DNA of 64,000 nt from VFZP01 sp043755595 (lineage in GTDB: Bacteria > Acidobacteriota > Terriglobia > Bryobacterales > Bryobacteraceae), in the NCBI GenBank assembly GCA_043755595.1, contig JAYUSQ010000264.1, positions 13,693 through 77,692 of the forward strand, read 5' to 3'. The translations under genes and the position numbers were made by a program. The notes beneath the pieces were generated by a model. The model had not been told where the DNA came from. It saw only the letters and a list, made by a program, of their open reading frames with translations, and ran no database searches. Of the stretch, positions 53,279 through 63,970 are shown in pieces. The stretch's first letter is position 1. Each line of letters starts with the position of its first letter.

Positions 53279-53868
53279 GGCTCGGTCTCGATCGCATGCT
53301 GAGCCGCGTGCAGCGCCTATTGATTCCGCCCTACCGCCGAATCTTCGACGGAGTACCCGGCCCGGTCTTGCTGGTCTCGGTCAGGAAGAAATTCTTCGGC
53401 GATGGTTGGAGCGTCTGCATGTCGCAAGGCATGCGCAACGCCAAGCACTGGACCAAGAGCGAAACCGAGTTATTCGCCGCCTTCGTCTCAAAATGTAATT
53501 CGTGCGGGTATTGAACGCAAACCCACGCCGCGGTCGCGGTGCGAGGAATGGACCCGAAAACGGTGCAAGCGGTGCTGGCCGATTGGCGCACGGCTCCGAT
53601 ACCGCGGAAAACCCGCGCGCTCCTCGGCTTTCTTGAAGCGGTTACGCTCCGGCCCGCTGAAGTCGGAGCCGAAGATGTCCGCCCGCTGCTGGCGCTGGGG
53701 CTTGCGCCCGATGCCATTCGCGAAGCCCTCTACGTCTGCTTCCTCTTCAACGTGCTCAACCGGTGCGCCGACTCGTTCGCTTTCGATCCGCCCAGTGAGG
53801 TATCGGCGCGCAGAATTGGCTTGATGGCGCATTGGCTCGGATACAACCGCGTTCAGTTGCCAGGTTGA
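53275..53868 (+). CDS. AhpD/CMD-family protein with in-frame TGA at CxxU: candidate selenoprotein
   Basis: Reading through TGA 53512-53514, the frame is open for 197 residues from ATG 53275 to the stop at 53866. The residues around the TGA are FVSKCNSCGY-U-TQTHAAVA. The family motif is FVS-x-x-N-x-C-x-x-C-x-x-x-H, so TGA replaces the second, peroxidatic-side Cys (C77, U80, H84). The C-terminal half continues with normal AhpD-like helices: ALGLAPDAIREALYVCFLFN then VLNRCADSF. AhpD-like proteins reduce peroxides or disulphides. A hairpin with GGUC in its loop follows the TGA. If this is not Sec, the gene is a point-mutated pseudogene. It is coupled to the upstream gene by ATGA. Confidence 0.72.
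53522..53546 (+). promoter_or_regulatory. SECIS-like hairpin downstream of in-frame TGA
   Basis: Starting 8 nt after the TGA, CC-C-a-CGCCGC (53522-53531) pairs with GCGGUG-c-G-a-GG (53536-53546). The inner six pairs (one a G-U wobble) are continuous and enclose a GGUC tetraloop at 53532-53535. The loop begins 17 nt after the TGA, close to its distance in the E. coli fdhF SECIS, whose loop also contains GGUC. No bulged U is visible in the 5' arm. GC-rich coding DNA folds easily, so this is supporting evidence only. Confidence 0.5.
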
Positions 53869-53936
53869 ATTCTGGCTATACTGGCCATACCAAACCCGCC
53901 ACGCTCCAGCGGACCGCCAGGGGTTCTTCACACCAA

Positions 53937-56900
53937 ATGAATCGCGATTTATCTCATTTTTCTTCGATCGCTTTCTTGTTCGCGGCAGCTTGCTTGGCTC
54001 AGACGTCCACGTCGCAAATCTCCGGCACGATCACCGACCCATCCGCCGCTATCCTCCCCGCCGCATCCGTCACGCTCACCAATGAAGCGACGGGAGTAAC
54101 TCGGAAACAACAAGTAACCGCCGCAGGAGTCTATGCCTTCCCGGCCATACCGGTTGGCGCTTACACCGTCAAGGTGGAAGCCCCCGGCTTTAAGACCGCC
54201 ACGCGCGCCGGCAACGCGGTGCAAGTCAATACGCCGGTCGCGGTCGACTTCCAAATGGAGGTCGGCGCCGCCACGGAGAGTATTTCGGTCAGCGCCTCCT
54301 CCGAAGTCCTGCGAACTTCATCGGCCACGCTCGGTAACGTGGTCGAACGGAAATCGATCGTCTCGCTCCCGCTCAATGGCCGCAATCCCTTGAACTTGCT
54401 CATGTACGAACCTGGAGTCACGCAGCGCGCGGGCAACACCGTCAACGTGAACGGCGCCCGTTCCACCGCGGTTAATGTCACCATCGACGGGATTGAAGCC
54501 AATGAGTCCAGCTATCAAAACCCCACCAACAATGTTTTCCGGCTCAACCCCGACAACGTCCAGGAATTCAAGGTAACTACTTCGAACCCCACAGCCGAAG
54601 AAGGCCGCAACTCGGGCGCCAACGTCTCCATCGCCACGCGTTCGGGCACGAATCGATTGCACGGCACTGCGTTTGAGTTCTTCCGCAATACCGCGCTCAA
54701 CGCCCAGGAATCTTACGCCAATGCGCAAGGGTCCGCCAAGCCCATCCTTCAGCTCAATCAGTACGGGTTCGAACTCGGCGGGCCGATCCGCAAGAACAAG
54801 ACTTTCTTCTTCGCCAGTTGGCAGGGACAGAAAGTCAACTTCTCCGATCCTGTCGACAAGATCTTCGGAGTGGTTGACTTATACGCGCCTACGGCGTTGA
54901 ATGGCGTCTATCGTTACTGGGTTGCCAATCCCGCTAATCCGTTAGTGGTCAACGGCCAGCGGATCGCGCAAAACAGCCAGTTACTAGTGAATCCCACCAC
55001 CGGCCAATACGCGCCCGGCGTCCGCGATTGCGCCGGCGCGGGAGACTCCAACTGCGTCGCATCCTACAACATCTTCGCCAACGATCCTCTGAACAGGGGG
55101 CTCGACTCGGCGGTAAAAAGCGTCCTCGGCAGCTACCCCGCGCCCAATTCCTACAGCGCTGGCGATGGACTCAACACCGGAGCTTTGCAGTGGAATCCGC
55201 CCGTCAAGGTGCGCGGCCCACAATACATGGTGCGAATCGATCACACGATTAACGAGAGCCATTCGTTGTTCGGACGTTACCTCGGCGCCAAGCAGCAATC
55301 GTTGAACGGCGATCCGAACAACAGCCGCCCCATCGTGATTCCAGGCTATCCGCCGCGTGGCGAAGTATTCCGGCCCGCCACCAACATCGCCATCGGCCTG
55401 CGTAGCGTCCTGACGCCGCGTCTTGTCAATGAACTTACTCTTGGTTACTCGCGTTGGACGTTCTTATTCACCCAAGGCGAAGCCAACCCCGCCTTCCCAA
55501 ATACCCCACGCTTCACGTTTAACAACTCTGACGTCGACTATACCGCCAACCCGCGCACTTCACGCGCCGTCAACACGCCGCAAATCGTCGAAAACCTTAG
55601 CTATCTCAGCGGCAAGCACATCATGCACTTCGGGGCGAACTTCCGCTTCTACCAACACAATGATCAACGCGGCGATGTCGGCGGAACCAGCCTGACGCCG
55701 TCCATCTCGCTATCGCGCGCCACCCGTCCGCCCGCAGGCTTCAACTTCCCTACCCTCGCCACCGCCACCACGCCGGGTATCGCCGCAGTCGACTTGAACC
55801 GCCTGCAAGGCACGGTAAATGACTTACTCGGCATTCCCGCCGGACTCACTCAGGTTTTCCTCGGCAACCTTCGCAGCGATACGTTTCTTCCGTTCCGCTC
55901 CGGCCCTGGAGTAACTCTCTGGGCGCAGGGCCAACGCGCCAGGCAATTCAATCTCTACGCGCAGGACGAGTACAAGGTGAAACGGAACGTGACGCTCAGC
56001 ATCGGCGTACGATGGGAGATCAACCCGCCCCCTACCGAAGCCGGCGGCCGCGCCTACGTGCCCAACCGCAGCATCGACGGCAGCGAAGGCCCGGTGTCCT
56101 TTGTCAATTCAGACCGATGGTTTAAGAACTTCAATTGGGGCGCCTTGGCTCCGCGGCTGGGCGTCACCTGGGCGCCGGGAAATTCGTCAAGAATGGTGGT
56201 CCGCGCCGGCTACAGCATGGCGTTCGATCCGCTCGGCACATTCCAGGTAACTTCGGTTGCCACCTCGGTTCCCGGTCAAACCTTTCGTTGCAGCTCACAA
56301 TTCTCAGGCCCCGGCGGAGCGCTCGTTACCACGCCGGGCTGTCAGGCTGTGCCGAATGTGCGGCTCGGCGCGGGCTTCCCCAACGAAATGACTACGCCCA
56401 CCGTCAAGCCTTCCACGTTCTTGACCCCGCCCGCACAAGTACAAAGTACCGCAGCCCCCGTGCGCGTCTTCGATCCAAACCTCAAGCTCCCCACTGTCCA
56501 CATGTGGAACCTGACGATCCAACGCGAAGTCGGAAGAGGCTACGTGGTAACCGGTGGTTACGTCGGTCGACGCGGCACGCGCCTTTACCGCGCCTGGGAT
56601 ATGAACCAGATTGACGCGGCGCCGATCCTGCCATCGTTCCTTGCGTTGCAGCGCAACAGCGCCCTCTCCGGTTGCCGCCCTGATGGCACTCTTACCAATG
56701 GCGCAGCCTGCCCCGGCGCCAGCCCGGTCCCGCTCCTGCAACAGGGCATCGTGACCCCGGCCTTCGTCAACGCAACCGCGACCCTCACCGACTTGAGTCA
56801 GAACGCCGCTGGCACTTTCGCTGGACGTATCGAGCAAACCACCCTGGACGCGCGCCTCCGCCGCAACCAGCAATTCGCCCAAATCCTGCTGCTCGACAAT

Positions 56901-57737
56901 GGCGGCGACTCAAATTACCACTCCGCGCAATTCACCGCGCGCAAGCGTTTCGATCAGGCTGGCCTGCTCCTGAATGCCGCTTACACGCTCGGTAAGTCAA
57001 TCGACAACTTATCGCTCGATCCTGTCGGCACGACGATCGGCGGCGGGTTGACAACCACCAGCGCCCGTACCCCAGCAGACGGACGCAATTACAGTAACGA
57101 GCGCGCCCGTTCGGACTTCGATCAGCGGCATGTCGTCAACCTCACCGGCATCTACGAATTGCCCTTCGGCAAAGGCAAACGTTTCGGGGGCGGCGCAGGA
57201 CGCGCGCTCGATCTGCTGATTGGGGGCTGGAGCGTCAACGGCATCTACACCTACCAATCGGGCGAGCCATTCACCGTTCGCTCAGGCGTATTCACGCACA
57301 ACTTCACGGCGCAATCGCGCGCCGCCTTGAAGCCCGGAGTCGCCTTGCCAGAGGCGAAGTTACAGGATAAGGCAGGCGTCATCGGCCCGGTCTACTTCCC
57401 GAACGCCGAGGCCTTCACCGCACCGGCCCCCGGCGAAGTCGGCATCGGACGTAACATCTTCCGAGGCCCGAACTATTGGAATCTCGACAGCGGCATCTCG
57501 AAGGGTTTTCAGATCACCGAACGTGTGCGAGCCACCTTCCGCACCGAGATCTTCAACACCTTCAACCACCCCAATTTCCAGAACCCGCGTGACGCCAGCG
57601 TAGGCTCGCCCGCCATCAACTCGACAGTCTTCGCGCAAGCCTGCTGCGTGACCAATTCCACCGCCAGTTCCTCCACCACCAATCAGAACGGCGAGAGTTG
57701 GCGCGTCGTGCAGCTTGCGCTTAAGTTGAGCTTCTGA
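53937..57737 (+). CDS. Oar-type TonB-dependent receptor (second)
   Basis: This 1266-residue outer-membrane receptor starts at ATG 53937, which begins a leader (HFSSIAFLFAAACLAQTS); the frame is open upstream but leaderless. It has a carboxypeptidase-regulatory-like domain (about 25-110; TAAGVYAFPAIPVGAYTVKV), a plug (about 120-230; STAVNVTIDGIEANESSYQN) and a long beta-barrel ending in QLALKLSF. It shares the overall design of the receptor at 11434 but is longer. The ligand is unknown. The last 55 nt overlap the convergent phosphatase gene. Confidence 0.9.
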   Translation: MNRDLSHFSSIAFLFAAACLAQTSTSQISGTITDPSAAILPAASVTLTNEATGVTRKQQVTAAGVYAFPAIPVGAYTVKVEAPGFKTATRAGNAVQVNTPVAVDFQMEVGAATESISVSASSEVLRTSSATLGNVVERKSIVSLPLNGRNPLNLLMYEPGVTQRAGNTVNVNGARSTAVNVTIDGIEANESSYQNPTNNVFRLNPDNVQEFKVTTSNPTAEEGRNSGANVSIATRSGTNRLHGTAFEFFRNTALNAQESYANAQGSAKPILQLNQYGFELGGPIRKNKTFFFASWQGQKVNFSDPVDKIFGVVDLYAPTALNGVYRYWVANPANPLVVNGQRIAQNSQLLVNPTTGQYAPGVRDCAGAGDSNCVASYNIFANDPLNRGLDSAVKSVLGSYPAPNSYSAGDGLNTGALQWNPPVKVRGPQYMVRIDHTINESHSLFGRYLGAKQQSLNGDPNNSRPIVIPGYPPRGEVFRPATNIAIGLRSVLTPRLVNELTLGYSRWTFLFTQGEANPAFPNTPRFTFNNSDVDYTANPRTSRAVNTPQIVENLSYLSGKHIMHFGANFRFYQHNDQRGDVGGTSLTPSISLSRATRPPAGFNFPTLATATTPGIAAVDLNRLQGTVNDLLGIPAGLTQVFLGNLRSDTFLPFRSGPGVTLWAQGQRARQFNLYAQDEYKVKRNVTLSIGVRWEINPPPTEAGGRAYVPNRSIDGSEGPVSFVNSDRWFKNFNWGALAPRLGVTWAPGNSSRMVVRAGYSMAFDPLGTFQVTSVATSVPGQTFRCSSQFSGPGGALVTTPGCQAVPNVRLGAGFPNEMTTPTVKPSTFLTPPAQVQSTAAPVRVFDPNLKLPTVHMWNLTIQREVGRGYVVTGGYVGRRGTRLYRAWDMNQIDAAPILPSFLALQRNSALSGCRPDGTLTNGAACPGASPVPLLQQGIVTPAFVNATATLTDLSQNAAGTFAGRIEQTTLDARLRRNQQFAQILLLDNGGDSNYHSAQFTARKRFDQAGLLLNAAYTLGKSIDNLSLDPVGTTIGGGLTTTSARTPADGRNYSNERARSDFDQRHVVNLTGIYELPFGKGKRFGGGAGRALDLLIGGWSVNGIYTYQSGEPFTVRSGVFTHNFTAQSRAALKPGVALPEAKLQDKAGVIGPVYFPNAEAFTAPAPGEVGIGRNIFRGPNYWNLDSGISKGFQITERVRATFRTEIFNTFNHPNFQNPRDASVGSPAINSTVFAQACCVTNSTASSSTTNQNGESWRVVQLALKLSF

Positions 57738-58213
57738 AATTCCCGCAGCCATTGTAACTGGCTCTCGGTTTCCGGCACGGGCAAACCACGCGCGGCGCTC
57801 ACGGTTTCAATCGCCTCGTCCAAATCGACGCCTGACACGATGAGCGCGCCGATGGCAATCAGCCCCGAGCGGCCAATACCTTGCCGGCAATGCACCGCTA
57901 CGGACCGGCCTGCTTCCAACTCGCCCGTGACTTCACGCAAGAGCGCTTGGACCTCCAGCATCGAACCCGGCACTCCGCGATCCGCCGTCGGAAACGAAAG
58001 AAAGCGTATGCCGTTCTGCGCCGCCGCCTCGCCTTCCGAAGCCAGCCCCAATTGCCCGGCTTCTTCCCGCTCTAGCATTGACACCATGACGTCGAGCCCC
58101 GCCCGGCGCCAGGCGGCGGCTTCATCCTCCAACCAATCCCCGCCACGCGGGCGTAGCGCGACCGCAAGTTTCCCTTGCCACGGGCCAGGGATCCAATAGA
58201 GCTTGGTTGTCAC
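57683..58213 (-). CDS. Dual-specificity/tyrosine phosphatase
   Basis: This 176-residue protein has the cysteine phosphatase loop VHCRQGIGRSG (C109, R115) and the general acid in FPTADRGVP (D78). It is of the size of bacterial dual-specificity phosphatases, with a conserved N-terminal WIPGPWQGKLAVALRPRGG that is also seen in related cyanobacterial and acidobacterial forms. It starts at ATG 58213, and the stop of the preceding small gene overlaps this ATG by four bases. The C-terminal 18 residues overlap the end of the receptor gene on the other strand. Confidence 0.9.
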   Translation of the reverse strand: MTTKLYWIPGPWQGKLAVALRPRGGDWLEDEAAAWRRAGLDVMVSMLEREEAGQLGLASEGEAAAQNGIRFLSFPTADRGVPGSMLEVQALLREVTGELEAGRSVAVHCRQGIGRSGLIAIGALIVSGVDLDEAIETVSAARGLPVPETESQLQWLREFQKLNLSASCTTRQLSPF

Positions 58214-58446
58214 AGCAGTTCCTTCTCTATTATCTCCCTGGGAAGCGCCTGTGTGTCTTCGCCGCGTTCGATCAGCACGGTAATCCGGTGATGACCGTCG
58301 AGCAAGGTACCGTCGGGCCTCGCTTTGAGAGAACCCAATTGGCTTGGCAACAGTGACGCTTTCAACTCATCGCTTGTTGCCCGCCGAAATCGCTCAAGCT
58401 TCCAACGGCTCAAAGCGTTCTCGCCGTGAAGAAACTTGAGGTTCAC
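58210..58446 (-). CDS. Small ParB-like (DGHHR) protein
   Basis: This 78-residue protein starts at GTG 58446. Its core is ARPDGTLLDGHHRITVLIER, which resembles the ParB/sulfiredoxin-type nucleotide-binding loop (DGHHR) in a minimal form. It has no DNA-binding part. Its stop overlaps the phosphatase start as ATGA, so the two are translationally coupled and probably work together. An antitoxin-like or phosphatase-control role is possible but unproven. Confidence 0.65.
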   Translation of the reverse strand: MNLKFLHGENALSRWKLERFRRATSDELKASLLPSQLGSLKARPDGTLLDGHHRITVLIERGEDTQALPREIIEKELL

Positions 58447-58459
58447 TGCGTCCGGCTCA

Positions 58460-59083
58460 TCAATTCGCTCGCCCGCGCCTTCGCCAACCGATCCCCAGCA
58501 ACCCCACGCCCATCAGCACCCAAGTACCCGGCTCCGGCGCGGGAACCGCATTCAAATCCGCTTCGGCCGTCAGCCATTCCACCCGGAACCCGCCAAAAGC
58601 GCCAGTGTCTTCCACCACGAATTCGACCACATTCAGCCCGGCAACAAAGCCGCTGTTCAACGAGAAGCCCGACCAGGCCGTGAAGCCCGGGCTGGTTTGA
58701 GCGAAGTTGTTTCCATTCACCCGGATCCCCGTGCCCGTATTGTCGGTGGACCATCGTCCAGTAATCAATACAGTCGACGAGTTGAACGACGAATCCAACA
58801 GAAACTGGTGCCGGAACGTATAGACCAAGGGCGAGGATGGCGACCCGACTGGCTGTGCCGTCGTCGTGCTCCATTCCCAACTCGACTCGGATGTATTCGG
58901 CAGCCACGGCGCCGGCACACTCACCGGACTGACCACTTGCCCAGCCCCCGGCGGCGATACGATCGTCCAATAGTTGTCGGCTGAACCGGTAGTCGATTCA
59001 CCGGTGTTAAACAACCCGGAAATCGGAGCGGCTGACAACGAGCCGAAAGCAAGACAAGAGACGACGAATAGTTTAAGTTTCAA
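58460..59083 (-). CDS. PEP-CTERM exported protein
   Basis: This protein of about 207 residues has a leader (KLKLFVVSCLAFGSLSAAPI) and a PEP-CTERM tail (VPAPEPGTWVLMGVGLLGIG then WRRRGRAN). The middle is a beta-sandwich-like domain with many Trp and Asn residues (SVPAPWLPNTSESSWEWSTT; DTGAFGGFRVEWLTAEADLN). I start at TTG 59083 because GGGAG lies just upstream and the leader follows directly; the frame is open further up to an ATG at 59194. PEP-CTERM proteins are processed by exosortase and carried to the outer surface. Confidence 0.78.
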   Translation of the reverse strand: MKLKLFVVSCLAFGSLSAAPISGLFNTGESTTGSADNYWTIVSPPGAGQVVSPVSVPAPWLPNTSESSWEWSTTTAQPVGSPSSPLVYTFRHQFLLDSSFNSSTVLITGRWSTDNTGTGIRVNGNNFAQTSPGFTAWSGFSLNSGFVAGLNVVEFVVEDTGAFGGFRVEWLTAEADLNAVPAPEPGTWVLMGVGLLGIGWRRRGRAN

Positions 59084-59196
59084 CAGATTCTCCCGGGCTA
59101 GCACTGGAGTAGCCCTCTGCTGTATTAGTGGGATCAGCAGACGAAAATTCTCACGCGATCTTCCGGTAATTTCCATAGCCGCTAAAATGGACAAGA

Positions 59197-61242
<2,046 letters not shown>

Positions 61243-61248
61243 AGCGCA

Positions 61249-61755
61249 ATGTCACGCACAACCACTCTCCAAGGTAAGCCTCTCGATTTGGCCGGTCCCG
61301 AACTTAAGGCGGGCGACACGGCGCCTGATTTCACGGCCGTCGATAGCGGACTCAAGCCGTACACTCTCGCCGACACTGGCAGCAACGTCCGGATCTTCAG
61401 CGTCATCCCGTCGCTCGACACACCGGTTTGCGATGCCCAGACCAAGCGCTTCAACGAAGAAGCCGCCAGCCTCGAAGGGGTCGACATCCTGACCTTCAGC
61501 ATGGACCTGCCCTTCGCACAGAAGCGTTGGTGCGGCGCTTTTGGCATCGACAAAGTCAAGATGGTCTCCGACCACAAGGAAGGCAGCTTCGGCTCTGCCT
61601 ACGGTACGCTCATCACCCCGCTCCGCATCCATAGCCGCGCCATCTTCGTGGTCGGCAAGGATAATAAAGTAGTCCACGCCGAGTACGTTCCGGAAGTGGC
61701 CAACCATCCCAATTACGAAGCGGCGCTCGCAGCCGTCAAGTCCGCCCGCGGCTAA
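61249..61755 (+). CDS. tpx: Thiol peroxidase (atypical 2-Cys peroxiredoxin)
   Basis: This 168-residue Tpx-family peroxiredoxin reduces peroxides. The peroxidatic Cys61 is in SLDTPVCDAQTKRFNEEA and the resolving Cys95 is in FAQKRWCGAFG, the same spacing as in E. coli Tpx. It also has the N-terminal GDTAPDFTAVD and the C-terminal NHPNYEAALAA helix. It follows the YyaL-type gene by 6 nt. Confidence 0.96.
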   Translation: MSRTTTLQGKPLDLAGPELKAGDTAPDFTAVDSGLKPYTLADTGSNVRIFSVIPSLDTPVCDAQTKRFNEEAASLEGVDILTFSMDLPFAQKRWCGAFGIDKVKMVSDHKEGSFGSAYGTLITPLRIHSRAIFVVGKDNKVVHAEYVPEVANHPNYEAALAAVKSARG

Positions 61756-61771
61756 CTTCGTTTTCTAATCG

Positions 61772-61827
61772 ACCGCTCCCTCCCTGAGCCGCGACCTCAT
61801 TCCGAGCCGCGACCGCGAGGGAGCGGT
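61772..61827. repeat. Intergenic hairpin repeat with internal direct repeat
   Basis: ACCGCTCCCTC (61772-61782) and GAGGGAGCGGT (61817-61827) form a perfect 11-bp stem. Between them lie two copies of GAGCCGCGACC (61786-61796 and 61804-61814) 18 nt apart. It fills the gap between tpx and the kinase. It could act as a terminator for tpx, but the internal repeat and the general appearance suggest a genome-wide REP-like element of this bacterial group. I see only one copy in the window. Confidence 0.65.
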
Positions 61828-61842
61828 ACTTACTACTTACTT

Positions 61843-63927
61843 ATGGAAGCGCGGCCAACCGTAACCAACCTCTCGCACTACCGCATCCTGTCCAAACTCG
61901 GCGCGGGCGGTATGGGCGAGGTTTATCTGGCCGAAGACACCCGCCTCAATCGCAAGGTTGCGCTCAAAGTACTTCCCCCCGCGTTCACCCAAGATGAAGA
62001 GCGCGTGCGGCGTTTCATGCTGGAAGCTCGCGCCGCATCGGCGCTCAATCACCCCAACATCGTCGCCGTTTACGATCTGGGCGAAACCGAAGCGGGACAT
62101 TTCATCGTCATGGAACTGGTCGAAGGCAAAACCCTCCGTTCCCTCACCACGTCGGATAATCCCCTGGAAACCATCCTGAAGCTCGGAGTCCAAATGGCGA
62201 TGGCCCTCGCCGCCGCACATGCGGCCGGCATTATCCACCGCGACATCAAGCCCGACAACATCATGGTGCGCAACGACGGCTACATCAAGGTCGTCGACTT
62301 CGGTTTAGCCCGCCTGAGCGGTGGCGCGCTCGGCAATGAAGCCACGCAAGATCATCAAACCCAACCAGGCCTGGTCATCGGCACCATGCAATATATGTCG
62401 CCCGAGCAAGCGCGCGGCGGCGTCTTGGGTCCGCCGTCCGACATCTTTGCGCTCGGCATCATCTTCTATCAATTGGCCGCTGGCGTTCATCCGTTCAAGT
62501 CCGAATCCGCCGTCGGATACCTGCACGGCATCACGCTTGAAACGCCGCAGCGGCTTACCAGGATAAAGCCAGAGATCCCGGCGGCGCTCGATGCCCTCGT
62601 TCTGAGGATGCTCGAAAAGGATAGCGCCAAGCGCCCCACCGCGGTCCAGGTCGCCGAGGCGATACGCAATATGGAACGGCAAGGCGCCACGGCCGACACC
62701 GCCGTCACCATGCGCATAGAAGCGGCGGAAATCTCGGCTTCTGTTCCCGTACAAACCGACGAAGGCTTCTGGGTGGCGGTTACGCCCTTCAAATTCCGGG
62801 GAACGTCCGCTTCCGAACTCGAAGCGCTGGCCCAAGGCTTAACCGAAGAGATCCTGACGAGCCTTTCTCACTTTTCCTATCTCCGAGTCATGTCGCAAGG
62901 CTCTGGCAACCAGCATTCAGGAGCCCGCTATCTGATCGAGGGGAGTCTGCGGCAGGCCGGCCCACAACTCCGCGCCACGGTGCAATTGATCGACACAACC
63001 ACCGGCGAGCATGTCTGGGCTGAAACCTACTCGCGCGACTTTCGCCCGGATGACATCTTCGCCCTCCAGGATGACCTGGTGCCGCGCATCGTCTCTACCA
63101 TCGCCGATGCCTACGGAGTCCTGCCGCGTACGATGAGCGAAGGATTGCGCCAGCGGCCGGCCGGCGAGTTGAGCGCCTATGAAGCGCTCCTCCGCAGCTT
63201 CGGCTACAACGAACGATTGACGCCCGAAGATCACTTGGAAGTGCGGACCAGCCTTGAGCAGGCCGTGCGAAAATCGCCCAGCCACGCCGACTGCTGGGCG
63301 ATGTTGTCCATCATCTACGCCGACGAATATAAATTCGGCTTCAACGCCCAGCCCGATCCGTTAGCCCGCGCGCTCCAAGCCGCCCGGCGCGCGGTCGAGG
63401 CCGCGCCTACTAATCCATTCGCACATGAAGCACTCGCGCAAGCCCTCTTTTTCCGCCGCGAGTTCCAAGCCTTTCGTAACGCGGCCGAGCGCGTCATCGC
63501 CTTGAACCGGAGCAACGGCGCGACTGTCGCGTTGATGGGCATGTTACTCGCGTTCTCCGGCGATTGGGACAAAGGTTGCGCCTTGGTTGAGGGTGCGATG
63601 CAACTCAATCCCCATCATCCCGGCTGGTATCTCTTCAGTGTATGGCTGAACGCCTACCGCCAGAACGACTTTCACCGCGCGCTCGACATCGCTTTGAAAG
63701 TCAACATGCCCCAGCACTTCTACACGCACTCAGCGCTGGCGGCCACCTATGGGCAGCTCGGTGAGCAAGGACACGCCAAAGAAGCGCTGCGGGAGTTACT
63801 GGCCTTGAAGCCAAACTTCGCTGCCGAAGCCCGTGACGAACACGGCAAGTGGTACGGCCGCGGAGAAGTGCTCGAACAAGTGCTGGACGGGCTGCGCAAG
63901 GCTGGCCTTGCGATCGAATCGCCCTAG
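61843..63927 (+). CDS. Serine/threonine protein kinase with C-terminal helical-repeat region
   Basis: This 694-residue protein has an N-terminal Hanks-type kinase domain (about 10-275): LGAGGMGEVYLAEDTR, the ATP lysine K42 in KVALKVL, HRDIKPDN with catalytic D134, VDFGLARL (DFG), and GTMQYMSPEQARGG. A middle region (about 305-430) resembles the TolB-like/adenylate-cyclase-associated domain of similar acidobacterial kinases (VAVTPFKFRGTSASELEALA, YLIEGSLRQAGPQLRATVQL). The C-terminal part (about 440-690) is TPR-like alpha helices (SPSHADCWAMLSIIYADEYK). No transmembrane segment is clear. It starts at ATG 61843. Confidence 0.93.
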   Translation: MEARPTVTNLSHYRILSKLGAGGMGEVYLAEDTRLNRKVALKVLPPAFTQDEERVRRFMLEARAASALNHPNIVAVYDLGETEAGHFIVMELVEGKTLRSLTTSDNPLETILKLGVQMAMALAAAHAAGIIHRDIKPDNIMVRNDGYIKVVDFGLARLSGGALGNEATQDHQTQPGLVIGTMQYMSPEQARGGVLGPPSDIFALGIIFYQLAAGVHPFKSESAVGYLHGITLETPQRLTRIKPEIPAALDALVLRMLEKDSAKRPTAVQVAEAIRNMERQGATADTAVTMRIEAAEISASVPVQTDEGFWVAVTPFKFRGTSASELEALAQGLTEEILTSLSHFSYLRVMSQGSGNQHSGARYLIEGSLRQAGPQLRATVQLIDTTTGEHVWAETYSRDFRPDDIFALQDDLVPRIVSTIADAYGVLPRTMSEGLRQRPAGELSAYEALLRSFGYNERLTPEDHLEVRTSLEQAVRKSPSHADCWAMLSIIYADEYKFGFNAQPDPLARALQAARRAVEAAPTNPFAHEALAQALFFRREFQAFRNAAERVIALNRSNGATVALMGMLLAFSGDWDKGCALVEGAMQLNPHHPGWYLFSVWLNAYRQNDFHRALDIALKVNMPQHFYTHSALAATYGQLGEQGHAKEALRELLALKPNFAAEARDEHGKWYGRGEVLEQVLDGLRKAGLAIESP

Positions 63928-63944
63928 TACTACTGTGTTATAAA

Positions 63945-63970
63945 AAAACAATTTGATGTAGAATTGTTTT
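63945..63970. terminator. AT-rich inverted repeat after the kinase gene
   Basis: AAAACAATT (63945-63953) and AATTGTTTT (63962-63970) form a 9-bp stem with an 8-nt loop, 17 nt after the kinase stop. It could be a weak intrinsic terminator or the end of an element starting beyond the window. The stem is AT-only, unlike the surrounding DNA. Confidence 0.35.
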
